A stretch of DNA of 5,779 nt. It comes from Betaproteobacteria bacterium (GTDB lineage Bacteria > Pseudomonadota > Gammaproteobacteria > Burkholderiales > Casimicrobiaceae). The notes under the pieces are model-generated. The model was not told the DNA's origin and did not search any database. It saw only the letters and a program-made list of their open reading frames with translations. Within the stretch, counting starts at the first letter, position 1. Each line of letters begins with the position of its first letter. The stretch is from positions 1-5,779 of the forward strand of contig VBCS01000017.1 of the NCBI GenBank assembly GCA_005888955.1, in the 5' to 3' direction. The position numbers and the translations under genes were made by a program. Below, in pieces: positions 1 to 5,779 of this stretch.

Positions 1-890
1 GTCGACGATGCGGCCTCTGCGCCTTGCAGAAACAGCTTGTCCTTGACCTCAGGCTGCGCCAACACCTTGGCGAATGCAGCCTGAAGTTTGGCAATGATCG
101 CCAGCGGCGTCTTCGCCGGCGCCAACGCCCCGTACCACGAATTGACGATGCAATCGGGCACGGACTCCGCGATCGTCGGAATGTCTGGCGCAGCAAGGCT
201 GCGCTTGTCGCTCGTCACCGCGAGCGCCTTGAGCTTGCCGGCCTTGACGAACTGCAGCGCCGCGGGAATCGATACGAATGCCAATTGCACCTGCCCACCG
301 AGCGTATCGGTGACGGCCGGTCCGCCGCCTTTGTACGGCACGTGGACGATATCGACACCCGCCTTGAGCTTGAAGAGCTCGCCGGCGATATGCGCCGGCG
401 AACCGGTGCCCACCGATGCGTAGTTGAGCTTACCCGGCTCGCGCTTGGCGAGCGCGATCAGCTCGGCGATGTTATTGGCCGGCAGCGACAGATTCGCGAC
501 CAGGATTTGCGGAACCAACGCCGCGAGGCTGATCGGCACGAAATCCCTTTCGACGTCGAAGGGAAGCTTTTCGTAGAGCTTCGGATTGATCGTGTGCGAG
601 GACAGCGTGAAAAGGATCGTGTAGCCGTCGGGCGCGGACTTCGCCGCGACATCCGTGCCGACATTGCCGCCGGCTCCGCCGCGGTTCTCGATGACGATCG
701 GCTGTCCGAGCACCGCCGCGAGCGGATCGACGATGATGCGCGCGACGATATCGGTGCCGCCGGCCGGCGGATAGGGAACGATGAAGCGGATCGGCTTGTT
801 GGGATAATCCTTCGCGTCCTGCGCGAGCGCCGGGGTGGCGCACAGCATTGCCGTGACGAACCACAACGCAGCACCGCGGGCCAAAGCCAA
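1..890 (-). CDS. Bug/TctC-family periplasmic solute-binding protein (3' end outside window)
   Basis: This is a receptor of the Bug family, the periplasmic binding component of tripartite tricarboxylate transporters; family members bind small carboxylates and related anions. Translation from a TTG at 890 gives about 296 residues before the window edge, against a usual 320-330, so only the C-terminal tail is missing. Residues 1-23 form a signal peptide with a hydrophobic core and an ALA|QD cleavage site. The mature protein begins with the typical YPNKPIRFIVPYPPAGGTD stretch (residues 29-47), followed by the family's NRGGAGGNVGTD, APDGYT and VPYKGGGPA motifs. The TTG start is chosen because a GGAGG lies 8 bases upstream and it yields a full signal peptide; an internal ATG at residue 15 would truncate it. 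The gene lies 68 bases downstream of xsc on the same strand and is probably co-transcribed. Its ligand cannot be told from sequence. No TctA/TctB membrane partners are in view, as is common for orphan Bug receptors. Confidence 0.9.
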   Translation of the reverse strand, partial: MALARGAALWFVTAMLCATPALAQDAKDYPNKPIRFIVPYPPAGGTDIVARIIVDPLAAVLGQPIVIENRGGAGGNVGTDVAAKSAPDGYTILFTLSSHTINPKLYEKLPFDVERDFVPISLAALVPQILVANLSLPANNIAELIALAKREPGKLNYASVGTGSPAHIAGELFKLKAGVDIVHVPYKGGGPAVTDTLGGQVQLAFVSIPAALQFVKAGKLKALAVTSDKRSLAAPDIPTIAESVPDCIVNSWYGALAPAKTPLAIIAKLQAAFAKVLAQPEVKDKLFLQGAEAASS

Positions 891-898
891 GGGTCGAT

Positions 899-903
899 CC
901 TCC
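899..903 (-). promoter_or_regulatory. Shine-Dalgarno of the Bug gene (supports TTG start)
   Basis: The minus strand reads GGAGG here, followed by 8 bases and then TTG at 890. It decides the start of the Bug receptor gene: no ATG in frame gives both a ribosome binding site at this distance and a complete signal peptide. Confidence 0.7.
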
Positions 904-958
904 AGAATTCTGACGCATTGTGCCACGGCCGCAGCCGCGCGCCGCCGCGCAGCCCGCG

Positions 959-2703
959 CTACGCTGCGGTGGACTTGTACTTGGCAAGATGCCGTGTCGG
1001 CAACGCGAGCGCGTCGCGACGGAACGGATCGCCCAGCTCGCGCGTGACCATCATCTCCAGCACCGTCGTCCTGCCCTCGCCTTGCGCCTTGGCCGCGGCG
1101 CGCAACGCCGGCCCGACGTCGGACAGCTTGTCGATGCGCTGACCCTCCGCCCCCATCGCCTTCGCCACGGCAGCCCAGGAGGGCTGCTTGTCGAGATTCA
1201 CGCCGACGAAACGGTTGGCGTAGAAATCGACGTGGTTCTTCTTTTCCGCGCCCCATTGGCCGTTGTTGAAGACCACCGCGGTGACCGGAATGTTCTCGCG
1301 CACGCAGGTCTGCAGTTCGCCGAAGCTCATCCCCCAGGCGACGTCACCCACATACGCGATCGCCGGCCGCTCGGGCGCCGCTACTTTGGCACCGATGATC
1401 GTGGGAAACGCGTAGCCGCAGTTGCCGAAGCTCATCGCCGCGAACATCGAGCGCGGGCGCTCGAAGCGCAGATACGAATTGGAGACGGAGCAGATGTTGC
1501 CGATATCGGTCGATACCATGGCGTTATCGGGCATCGCGCGTTCGAGCTCGCGCAGCATCTGACGCGGGTGCATGTGCCTCGAGTCCTTCGCAACCTCGAG
1601 AGACCACGCATCCTTCTCCTGCGATCAGCCGTCGAGCTCGGCTTCCCACGCGGCTTTTTCGCCTCTGATCACGCCGAGCCGGGTGTCGCCATTCGCCTGG
1701 GACGCGAGCGTCCTGCCGGTCAGCCGGAGACCGGCTTGACGAGGCCCAGCATCTTTGCGTCGGCGTCGATCTGCACGATCCTGGCGTCCTTCGGCCAGTA
1801 GTCGAGGCCGTGTTGCGGCAGCACACCGAACGGACCCAGCCGCGTGCCCAGCGCGAGCACGACGTCGGCTTTCGCGATCAGTTTCATCGCCGCCTTCGAG
1901 CCCTGGTAGCCGAGCGGACCGCACCACAAGGGATGGCCCGCCGGAAACGAGTCGTTGTGCAGATACGAATTGCAAACGGGCGCCTGCAGCAACTCGGCGA
2001 GCCGGATCGCTTCGGCCAGCGCATCCGCCATGATTACGCCGCCACCGCAGAGGATCACGGGAAACTGCGCGTCGGCGAGAAGCTCGGCCGCGGCATTCAG
2101 TGCCAGCTCGCCACCGGCGCCGCGTTCGATCGCGACCGGACGCGGAATCTCGCACTCGATATCGCCGTAGAAGAAATCGCGCGGGATGTTGACCTGTGTG
2201 GGCCCCAACTCGAGCAGCGCGCGGTCGAATGCACGTGCGGTCAGCTCGGCCATCCGCGCCCTGTTGTTCACGTGCGCCTGATATTTGGTAATCCTGGAGA
2301 AGATCGGCAACTGCTCGGTCTCCTGGAACCCGCCCAGGCCGAGCGTCATCGACCCGGTCTCGGGGGTGACGACGACCACGGGCGAATGCGCCCAGTACGC
2401 CGCCGCAGTGGAGGTGACGAAGTTCGTCACGCCCGGCCCGTTCTGCGCAATGCACACACCGTGGCGGCCCGACACCCGGGCGTAGCCGTCGGCCATGTGC
2501 CCCGCGCCCTGCTCGTGCGCGACCGAGATGAAGCGTATGCCGGCGAGCGGAAACAGGTCGAGCGCATCCATGTACGCGGAGCCGACGATCCCGAACACGT
2601 CCTTCACGCCCTGAGCGACGAGCGTTTCGACAAACGCTTCCGAGGGCGTCATCTTCTGCCTGCCGACGACTGCGAGGTTTCTGGTTTCGGTCATGGTGTT
2701 CAT
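959..2703 (-). pseudogene. xsc: Sulfoacetaldehyde acetyltransferase, interrupted by frameshift and in-frame TGA
   Basis: Intact Xsc is a cytoplasmic thiamine-diphosphate enzyme of about 600 residues that converts sulfoacetaldehyde and phosphate to acetyl phosphate and sulfite. The start is ATG at 2703, with GAGGAG 5 bases upstream. The N-terminal 326 or so residues are well preserved: a PYR domain with the catalytic Glu in HEQGAGHMADGYAR (E64), QNGPGVTN, GGFQETEQLP, NIPRDFFYGDI, then the central domain with YLHNDSFPAGHPLWCGPLGY and YWPKDARIVQIDADAKMLGL. After KPVS the frame ends at TGA 1720-1722. Family sequence resumes in another frame at RLTGRTLASQAN (from 1726), with roughly 15 expected residues absent. 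That frame meets a second TGA at 1625-1627, exactly where Xsc has the Trp of ELDEWTHERD. It then continues through HPRQMLRELE, STDIGN, the PP domain and the ELGDPFRRDA tail to TAG 959-961. The ThDP signature is GDV rather than GDG (Val codon 1340-1342). Summed coding is about 580 residues. It sits 92 bases after ald. A separate polypeptide from ATG 1573 is possible but unsupported. Confidence 0.85.
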
Positions 2704-2753
2704 GGCGACTCCTCGGAAAGATCCGCTGCACACGGCATTGTCGCCGCGCGTCG

Positions 2754-2781
2754 GAGTGCAGGCTGGTGCCAGCCTGCGCTC
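2754..2781. repeat. Intercistronic inverted repeat between ald and xsc
   Basis: The core, 2758-2777, is a perfect 9-base inverted repeat around a 2-base spacer (GCAGGCTGG-TG-CCAGCCTGC). Beyond one non-Watson-Crick position it extends 3 more pairs (GAG/CTC). In the ald-xsc transcript it could fold as a stem of about 7 pairs with a 6-base loop, extended below a C/A mismatch. No U-run follows, so it is not a classical terminator. It could be an mRNA stability or processing element, a weak terminator lowering xsc expression, or a dispersed palindromic (REP-like) repeat. Confidence 0.7.
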
Positions 2782-2795
2782 GTGGGTGGGGCCAG

Positions 2796-3908
2796 CTACA
2801 TCACCGCTTCCGGCGGGACGTATTTGTAGCCCAGCGCCTCCGCCACCGGCTTGCATGTCACCTTGCCGAAGGCGACATTGAGGCCGTTCTTGAGGTGACG
2901 GTCGTCGGCGAGCGCTTTCTGCCAGCCCTTGTTCGCCAGCGCGAGCACGAATGGCAATGTGGCGTTGTTGAGCGCGAAAGTCGACGTGCGCGGCACGCCG
3001 CCCGGCATGTTGGCGACGCAGTAATGCGTCACGCCGTCGACGACGTAGACCGGATCGGCGTGCGTCGTCGGTTGCGAGGTCTCGAAACAACCGCCCTGAT
3101 CGATCGCCACGTCGACGACGACTGCGCCCGGCTTCATCCGCGCGATCAGCTCGCGTGAGACGAGCTTCGGCGCCGAAGCCCCGGGGATGAGCACGCCGCC
3201 GATGACGAGATCGGCAGTCGTCACGTGCTGCTCCACAGCGTCACGCGTCGAGTAAACGGTGTTCAGCGGTCGGCCGAACTGCCGCCACAGCGCCCGCAGC
3301 ACGTCGACGCTGCGGTCGAGTACCCACACATCGGCGCCCATGCCGAGCGCGATGTGGCAGGCGTGCGAGCCGACCACACCGCCGCCGAGAATGACCACCT
3401 TGGCTGGATCGACGCCCGGCACGCCGCCGAGCAGTATGCCGATGCCGCCGTGCGGCTTTTCCAAGTAGTACGCGCCCGCCTGGACCGCCATGCGGCCGGC
3501 GACCTCCGACATCGGTGCCAGCAGCGGCAGGCCGCCGGAAGGCGAGGTCACGGTTTCGTATGCGATACATACCGCACCGCTTGCGATCAGGTCCTGCGCT
3601 TGTTCGGGATCGGGCGCCAGATGCAGGTACGTGAAGAGCACCTGGCCCTGGCGCAGCATCTTGCGTTCGTTCGCCTGGGGCTCCTTGACCTTCACGATCA
3701 TGTCGGCGGCGGCGAACACCTCTGCCGCCGTGTCGACGACCCTGCCGCCCGCGCGGCGGTACGCCTCGTCGTCCATGCCGATGCCCTGTCCGGCATTGTG
3801 CTCGACGATCACTTCGTTGCCGCTATGAACGGCTTCGCGGACGCTGCCAGGCGTCAGTCCGACCCGGTTTTCCAAAACCTTGATTTCCTTGGGCACACCG
3901 ACGCGCAT
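2796..3908 (-). CDS. ald: Alanine dehydrogenase
   Basis: Ald catalyses NAD-dependent oxidative deamination of L-alanine to pyruvate and ammonia (reversible) in the cytoplasm. The product is 370 residues, the normal family length, beginning MRVGVPKEIKVLENRVGLTP. Known key positions of the family are all present: R15 and K75 (substrate binding), H96 (catalytic), the Rossmann glycine motif GGGVVGSHA starting near 175, D198 for the NAD ribose, and catalytic D270 in VVDVAIDQGG. The C-terminal NMPGGVPRTST and ALNNATLPF blocks are intact. The start at 3908 is supported by GGAGG 5 bases upstream; the same frame is open to 4118, but that would overlap ahpC and lacks family similarity. It is the first gene of the minus-strand unit ald-xsc-Bug. 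Next to xsc it fits the role of regenerating pyruvate for taurine:pyruvate aminotransferase, though no aminotransferase of that kind is in the window. It may equally serve general alanine catabolism. Confidence 0.97.
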   Translation of the reverse strand: MRVGVPKEIKVLENRVGLTPGSVREAVHSGNEVIVEHNAGQGIGMDDEAYRRAGGRVVDTAAEVFAAADMIVKVKEPQANERKMLRQGQVLFTYLHLAPDPEQAQDLIASGAVCIAYETVTSPSGGLPLLAPMSEVAGRMAVQAGAYYLEKPHGGIGILLGGVPGVDPAKVVILGGGVVGSHACHIALGMGADVWVLDRSVDVLRALWRQFGRPLNTVYSTRDAVEQHVTTADLVIGGVLIPGASAPKLVSRELIARMKPGAVVVDVAIDQGGCFETSQPTTHADPVYVVDGVTHYCVANMPGGVPRTSTFALNNATLPFVLALANKGWQKALADDRHLKNGLNVAFGKVTCKPVAEALGYKYVPPEAVM

Positions 3909-4013
3909 CTCGTCCTCCTTTGGCTGCGCAACAAGGTAACGCGAAGTTGGCCGATTAACTAGGGCTCGCCATCGTGATAAAGAGCGCTTAACGAGGCCAT
4001 TAGAATAAACAAA

Positions 4014-4042
4014 TTGAATTATCAGCGGACGCGCCATAATAT
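4014..4042 (+). promoter_or_regulatory. Candidate sigma70 promoter of ahpCD
   Basis: TTGAAT (4014-4019) and TAATAT (4037-4042) are separated by 17 bases, each matching 4 of 6 consensus positions. An overlapping CATAAT (4035-4040) matches 5 of 6 but with a 15-base spacer. Transcription would begin near 4049, leaving a leader of about 68 bases before ahpC. The assignment rests on consensus alone. Confidence 0.4.
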
Positions 4043-4056
4043 ACGAATCGTTCTCA
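4042..4056. promoter_or_regulatory. Possible Fur-like operator over the ahpC start region
   Basis: On the minus strand this reads TGAGAACGATTCGTA, preceded by AAA. It matches 9 of 14 defined positions of the 7-1-7 Fur consensus (TGATAAT-N-ATTATCA), better in the left half than in the right. It overlaps the -10 hexamer and the likely start point, a sensible place for a repressor. Iron- or peroxide-responsive control of ahpC by Fur-family proteins is known in other bacteria. The match is imperfect and may be chance in an AT-rich stretch. Confidence 0.25.
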
Positions 4057-4116
4057 TTTGCAGGACTTGGACAACCGGCGGGCCGTCGCAGGCACCGCTC
4101 ACGACAGGAGCAGCGC

Positions 4117-4665
4117 ATGAAAACCGTAGGTCAGAAACTGGAATCGTTCAACGTCGTCGGAGTCAAGCCCGGCTTCAACCGTCACGAGGAAAACGGCGAA
4201 TCGGCCTTTGCACCGATCGACGAACGGTCCTTTCCGGGCAAGTGGAAGGTCATCTACTTCTATCCCAAGGACTTCACCTTCGTCTGCCCGACCGAGATCG
4301 TCGGCTTCGCCAAGCTCGCCAAGGACTTCGAAGATCGCGATGCGGTCGTGCTTGGCGGTTCGACCGACAACGAGTTCTCCAAGCTCGGATGGCGCCGCGA
4401 TCACGCGGAGCTGAAGAGCCTTAACCAATGGCAGTTCGCCGACGTGACCGGATCGCTGGTCGATCAGCTCGGGGTGCGCGATCCGAAGGAGGGCGTGGCG
4501 TTGCGCGCTACGTTCATCGTCGACCCCGACAACGTGATCCAGCACGTCTCGGTCAACAACCTCAATGTCGGCCGCAGCCCCGAGGAAGTGCTGCGCGTCC
4601 TCGATGGACTGCAAACCGACGAGCTATGCCCCTGCAACCGGGCGGTCGGCGGTGGCACCTTGTAG
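4117..4665 (+). CDS. ahpC: Alkyl hydroperoxide reductase AhpC (AhpD-dependent peroxiredoxin)
   Basis: AhpC is a cytoplasmic 2-Cys peroxiredoxin that reduces hydrogen peroxide, organic hydroperoxides and peroxynitrite. The product is 182 residues. The thioredoxin fold carries the active-site block PKDFTFVCPTEI with peroxidatic Cys57 in the P50-x3-T54-x2-C57 pattern; Arg130 in ALRATFIVDP is the conserved active-site Arg. The C-terminus has DELCPCNR, with Cys171 and Cys173, matching the Cys-x-Cys arrangement of the mycobacterial AhpC (C174/C176) that is recycled by AhpD rather than by the flavoprotein AhpF. The start is fixed by AGGAG 6 bases upstream of ATG 4117. It is the first gene of a two-gene operon with ahpD, 66 bases apart, with a small hairpin at its stop codon. 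No defect is seen. Confidence 0.97.
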   Translation: MKTVGQKLESFNVVGVKPGFNRHEENGESAFAPIDERSFPGKWKVIYFYPKDFTFVCPTEIVGFAKLAKDFEDRDAVVLGGSTDNEFSKLGWRRDHAELKSLNQWQFADVTGSLVDQLGVRDPKEGVALRATFIVDPDNVIQHVSVNNLNVGRSPEEVLRVLDGLQTDELCPCNRAVGGGTL

Positions 4666-4679
4666 CGCTACTGCGCTAC
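4662..4679 (+). repeat. Hairpin at the ahpC stop codon
   Basis: GTAGCGC-TACT-GCGCTAC forms a perfect 7-pair stem with a 4-base loop, and its left arm includes the ahpC TAG. It is not followed by a clear T-run (CGCTTTCC follows), so full termination is unlikely. It may set the ahpC/ahpD ratio by partial termination or protect the ahpC message, as in other operons where the peroxiredoxin is made in excess. That role is inference. Confidence 0.55.
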
Positions 4680-4731
4680 GCTTTCCAAGGCGCCCGTTGA
4701 GTAGAGACTCCCATCAAACCAAGGATCACTT

Positions 4732-5277
4732 ATGGACACGTTGCAATCGATCAAGGATCGTATCCCCGACTACGCCAAGGATCTGCGGCTCAACTTCGAC
4801 GCGGTGCTCAACCGCTCGAGCTTGACGCCGGTGCAGGCGAACGGCGCGGCGCTGGCTGCTGCCTTTGCGGCGAAGTCGGCGCCGCTGATTGCGGCCTTGC
4901 GTGAGGGCGCACTCGACCCGGGGCAGGCACAGGCCGCACTGACCGCCGCTGCGCTCATGGGCATGAACAATGTCTGGTACCCGTACGTGGAGATGGCGGC
5001 CGACCCCGAGCTGAAGACCGTGCGGCCGGAGCTGCGCATGAACGCGTACGCGACGCACGGCGGTGTCGACAGGCCGAGTTTCGAGCTCTACGCGCTTGCC
5101 GCGTCGATCGTCGGCAAGTGTGAGTTCTGCGTCCAGTCGCACTACAAGCTGCTGCGCGAAAACGGCTTCAACACGCAGCAATTGCGCGATGTCGGACGCA
5201 TCGCCGCCGTCGTCAACGCGGTGGCGCAGGTACTGGCTGCGGAACGTATCGAGTCAAACGAGCCCGTCGTCGCGTGA
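4732..5277 (+). CDS. ahpD: Alkyl hydroperoxidase AhpD
   Basis: AhpD is an all-helical protein of the carboxymuconolactone decarboxylase-like fold. In mycobacteria it passes electrons from dihydrolipoamide (Lpd/SucB) to AhpC and has weak peroxidase activity itself. The product is 181 residues. The active site is in the VGKCEFCVQSHYKLLRENG block: Cys130, Cys133 and His137, with Glu118 in PSFELYA upstream. These fall at the same residue numbers as in Mycobacterium tuberculosis AhpD; the mycobacterial His132 is Phe here. The ATG at 4732 is preceded by AAGGA with 6 bases spacing. It lies 66 bases after ahpC on the same strand, and the pairing fits the Cys-Pro-Cys tail of that AhpC. The start and full length agree with the family. 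Confidence 0.96.
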   Translation: MDTLQSIKDRIPDYAKDLRLNFDAVLNRSSLTPVQANGAALAAAFAAKSAPLIAALREGALDPGQAQAALTAAALMGMNNVWYPYVEMAADPELKTVRPELRMNAYATHGGVDRPSFELYALAASIVGKCEFCVQSHYKLLRENGFNTQQLRDVGRIAAVVNAVAQVLAAERIESNEPVVA

Positions 5278-5281
5278 CAGC

Positions 5282-5297
5282 CGTAGCCCGGGCTACG
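5282..5297. terminator. Palindrome between convergent ahpD and MocR genes
   Basis: CGTAGCCCGGGCTACG is a perfect 16-base palindrome 4 bases after the ahpD stop and 26 bases before the MocR stop. As RNA it can form a 6-pair stem with a CCGG loop in either direction, so it may end both transcripts. There is no T-run on either side, so an intrinsic terminator is not certain. The GTAGCCCGGG sequence also resembles dispersed palindromic repeats of proteobacterial genomes. Confidence 0.4.
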
Positions 5298-5323
5298 CGC
5301 CCGCGAATTCATTCGCATAGTCA

Positions 5324-5779
5324 TCACCGCCCCGCGGCGTGGGTCGCGGTGATGTGCGCGTAGGCCGCGGCCAATGCAGCGAGGCCCGGCTCGATGCGCT
5401 CGGTCGCAATGGACGCAAAGCCCAGACGCGCGTAGTTTCTCAGCGGGCGGTCGGTCGCGAAAAACACGTCTCCCGGCTCGATCAAGACGCCATGGCGCTC
5501 AGCCGCGGCCGCGAGCGCCCGCGTATCGACACCGTCGGGGAATCTGAGCCAGAACGACGACGCCCCGGCCACAGTCCGGAACACGACGTCGGGCAGGTGT
5601 TTTGCCAGCGCCGTAGCGACTGCCGGCGCGCGCTCGGCGTAAGTTCGCTTGAGGCGGCGGAGCAAGGCATCGTGATAGCCCATCGCCAGGAACAGGCCGA
5701 CCGAGCGCTCATTGTTCGCTGCAGGGTGGCGCAGCATCAACCGCCGCAGCGCCCGCAACTCGCGGATCAGCTCGCGGCT
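5324..5779 (-). CDS. MocR/PdxR-type transcriptional regulator, C-terminal part (5' end outside window)
   Basis: About 151 codons run open to the right edge, ending at TGA 5324-5326. They encode the small C-terminal domain of a fold-type I PLP-dependent aminotransferase. The blocks LRALRRLMLRHPAANNERS, LFLAMGYHDALLRRL, GASSFWLRFPDGVDTRAL, GVLIEPGDVFF and RLGFASIATERIEPGLAAL match the aminotransferase-like domain of MocR regulators (GntR-type winged helix fused to an aminotransferase domain). The Arg of RLGF is likely the carboxylate-binding Arg of the fold. The PLP-binding Lys and the DNA-binding domain would lie outside the window, so a plain aminotransferase is not excluded. An internal TTG at 5758 is not a start, because the domain continues upstream of it. 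Its place near ald and xsc makes a TauR-like role (PLP-dependent activator of taurine genes) attractive but unproven. Confidence 0.8.
   Translation of the reverse strand, partial: SRELIRELRALRRLMLRHPAANNERSVGLFLAMGYHDALLRRLKRTYAERAPAVATALAKHLPDVVFRTVAGASSFWLRFPDGVDTRALAAAAERHGVLIEPGDVFFATDRPLRNYARLGFASIATERIEPGLAALAAAYAHITATHAAGR

Larger units (their letters stand above)
3909..4116. promoter_or_regulatory. Divergent intergenic region between ald and ahpC
   Basis: This gene-free stretch of 208 bases separates the two divergent operons and contains the most AT-rich part of the window (about 3985-4060). It must hold the promoters for both directions. A plausible promoter for ahpC is listed separately; for ald I could not choose a convincing -35/-10 pair. 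The ald Shine-Dalgarno (AGGAGG on the minus strand, reading CCTCCT at 3914-3919) and the ahpC one (AGGAG, 4106-4110, 6 bases before the ATG) lie at the two ends. Confidence 0.7.

Noticed and set aside
891..958. Terminator between xsc and the Bug gene
   Set aside because: The stretch is very GC-rich with short overlapping GCGC pairings, but there is no clear stem-loop or U-run.
24..1142. Long plus-strand open frame (372 codons) opposite the Bug gene and the xsc end
   Set aside because: It is Arg/Asp-rich low-complexity translation without family similarity, antisense to a clearly recognisable Bug receptor; typical of GC-rich DNA.
1625..1627. TGA read as Trp or selenocysteine
   Set aside because: TGA ends ahpD and the MocR gene normally, the position is Trp and not Cys in the family, and the gene also has a frameshift.
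920..1801. Plus-strand open frame (293 codons) opposite the xsc 3' half
   Set aside because: It is a shadow of the conserved PP-domain coding frame; no recognisable domain.
1810..2829. Long plus-strand open frame (339 codons) opposite xsc
   Set aside because: It is antisense to well-conserved Xsc sequence and has shadow-type composition and no start signal of note.
2704..3090. Upstream extension of the xsc frame to 3090
   Set aside because: It runs through ald in an antisense-like shadow composition; ATG 2703 has GAGGAG at the right distance.
3974..4024. OxyR operator upstream of ahpC
   Set aside because: GATA, CTTA and CATT tetramers occur at roughly the right intervals, but too few positions match the ATAG-N7-CTAT pattern.
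3909..4118. Upstream extension of ald to a start at 4118
   Set aside because: The family N-terminus is MRVGVPKE at 3908 with GGAGG 5 bases upstream; the extension would overlap the start of ahpC.

Overview
This is a high-GC window with strict bacterial gene layout, most likely from a betaproteobacterium of the Burkholderiales type. The reasons are a Bug-family periplasmic solute receptor (greatly expanded in that group), GC-rich codon use on both strands, and good Shine-Dalgarno sites. Taxonomy is an inference; no rRNA or other marker gene is present.

Layout. Positions 1-3908, minus strand, hold a likely operon transcribed right to left: ald (alanine dehydrogenase, 2796-3908), a sulfoacetaldehyde acetyltransferase gene xsc that reads as broken (959-2703), and a Bug/TctC-type receptor (1-890, cut by the window edge). 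Positions 3909-4116 are an AT-richer divergent promoter region. Positions 4117-5277, plus strand, hold a two-gene peroxide-defence operon, ahpC and ahpD. Positions 5324-5779, minus strand, hold the C-terminal part of a MocR/PdxR-type regulator with an aminotransferase-like domain, convergent with ahpD and cut by the right edge.

How it fits together. Ald plus Xsc beside a MocR-type regulator resembles a taurine/C2-sulfonate catabolic locus. In such loci Ald recycles alanine to pyruvate for taurine:pyruvate aminotransferase, Xsc turns sulfoacetaldehyde and phosphate into acetyl phosphate and sulfite, and a MocR protein (TauR) controls expression. No Tpa, TauXY or Pta is visible in the window. 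The Xsc frame is interrupted by a frameshift with apparent loss of linker sequence and by a TGA where the family has a conserved Trp. It also has GDV in place of the GDG thiamine-diphosphate signature. Together these suggest a decaying sulfonate pathway (or, less likely, sequence errors), while ald, ahpC and ahpD look intact with all the key residues that I could check. AhpC carries the C-terminal Cys-Pro-Cys of the AhpD-dependent type and AhpD follows it directly.

I see no tRNA, rRNA, CRISPR array, insertion sequence or phage feature. Several intercistronic inverted repeats are recorded. No previously undescribed system is evident; the broken Xsc gene is the most informative oddity.
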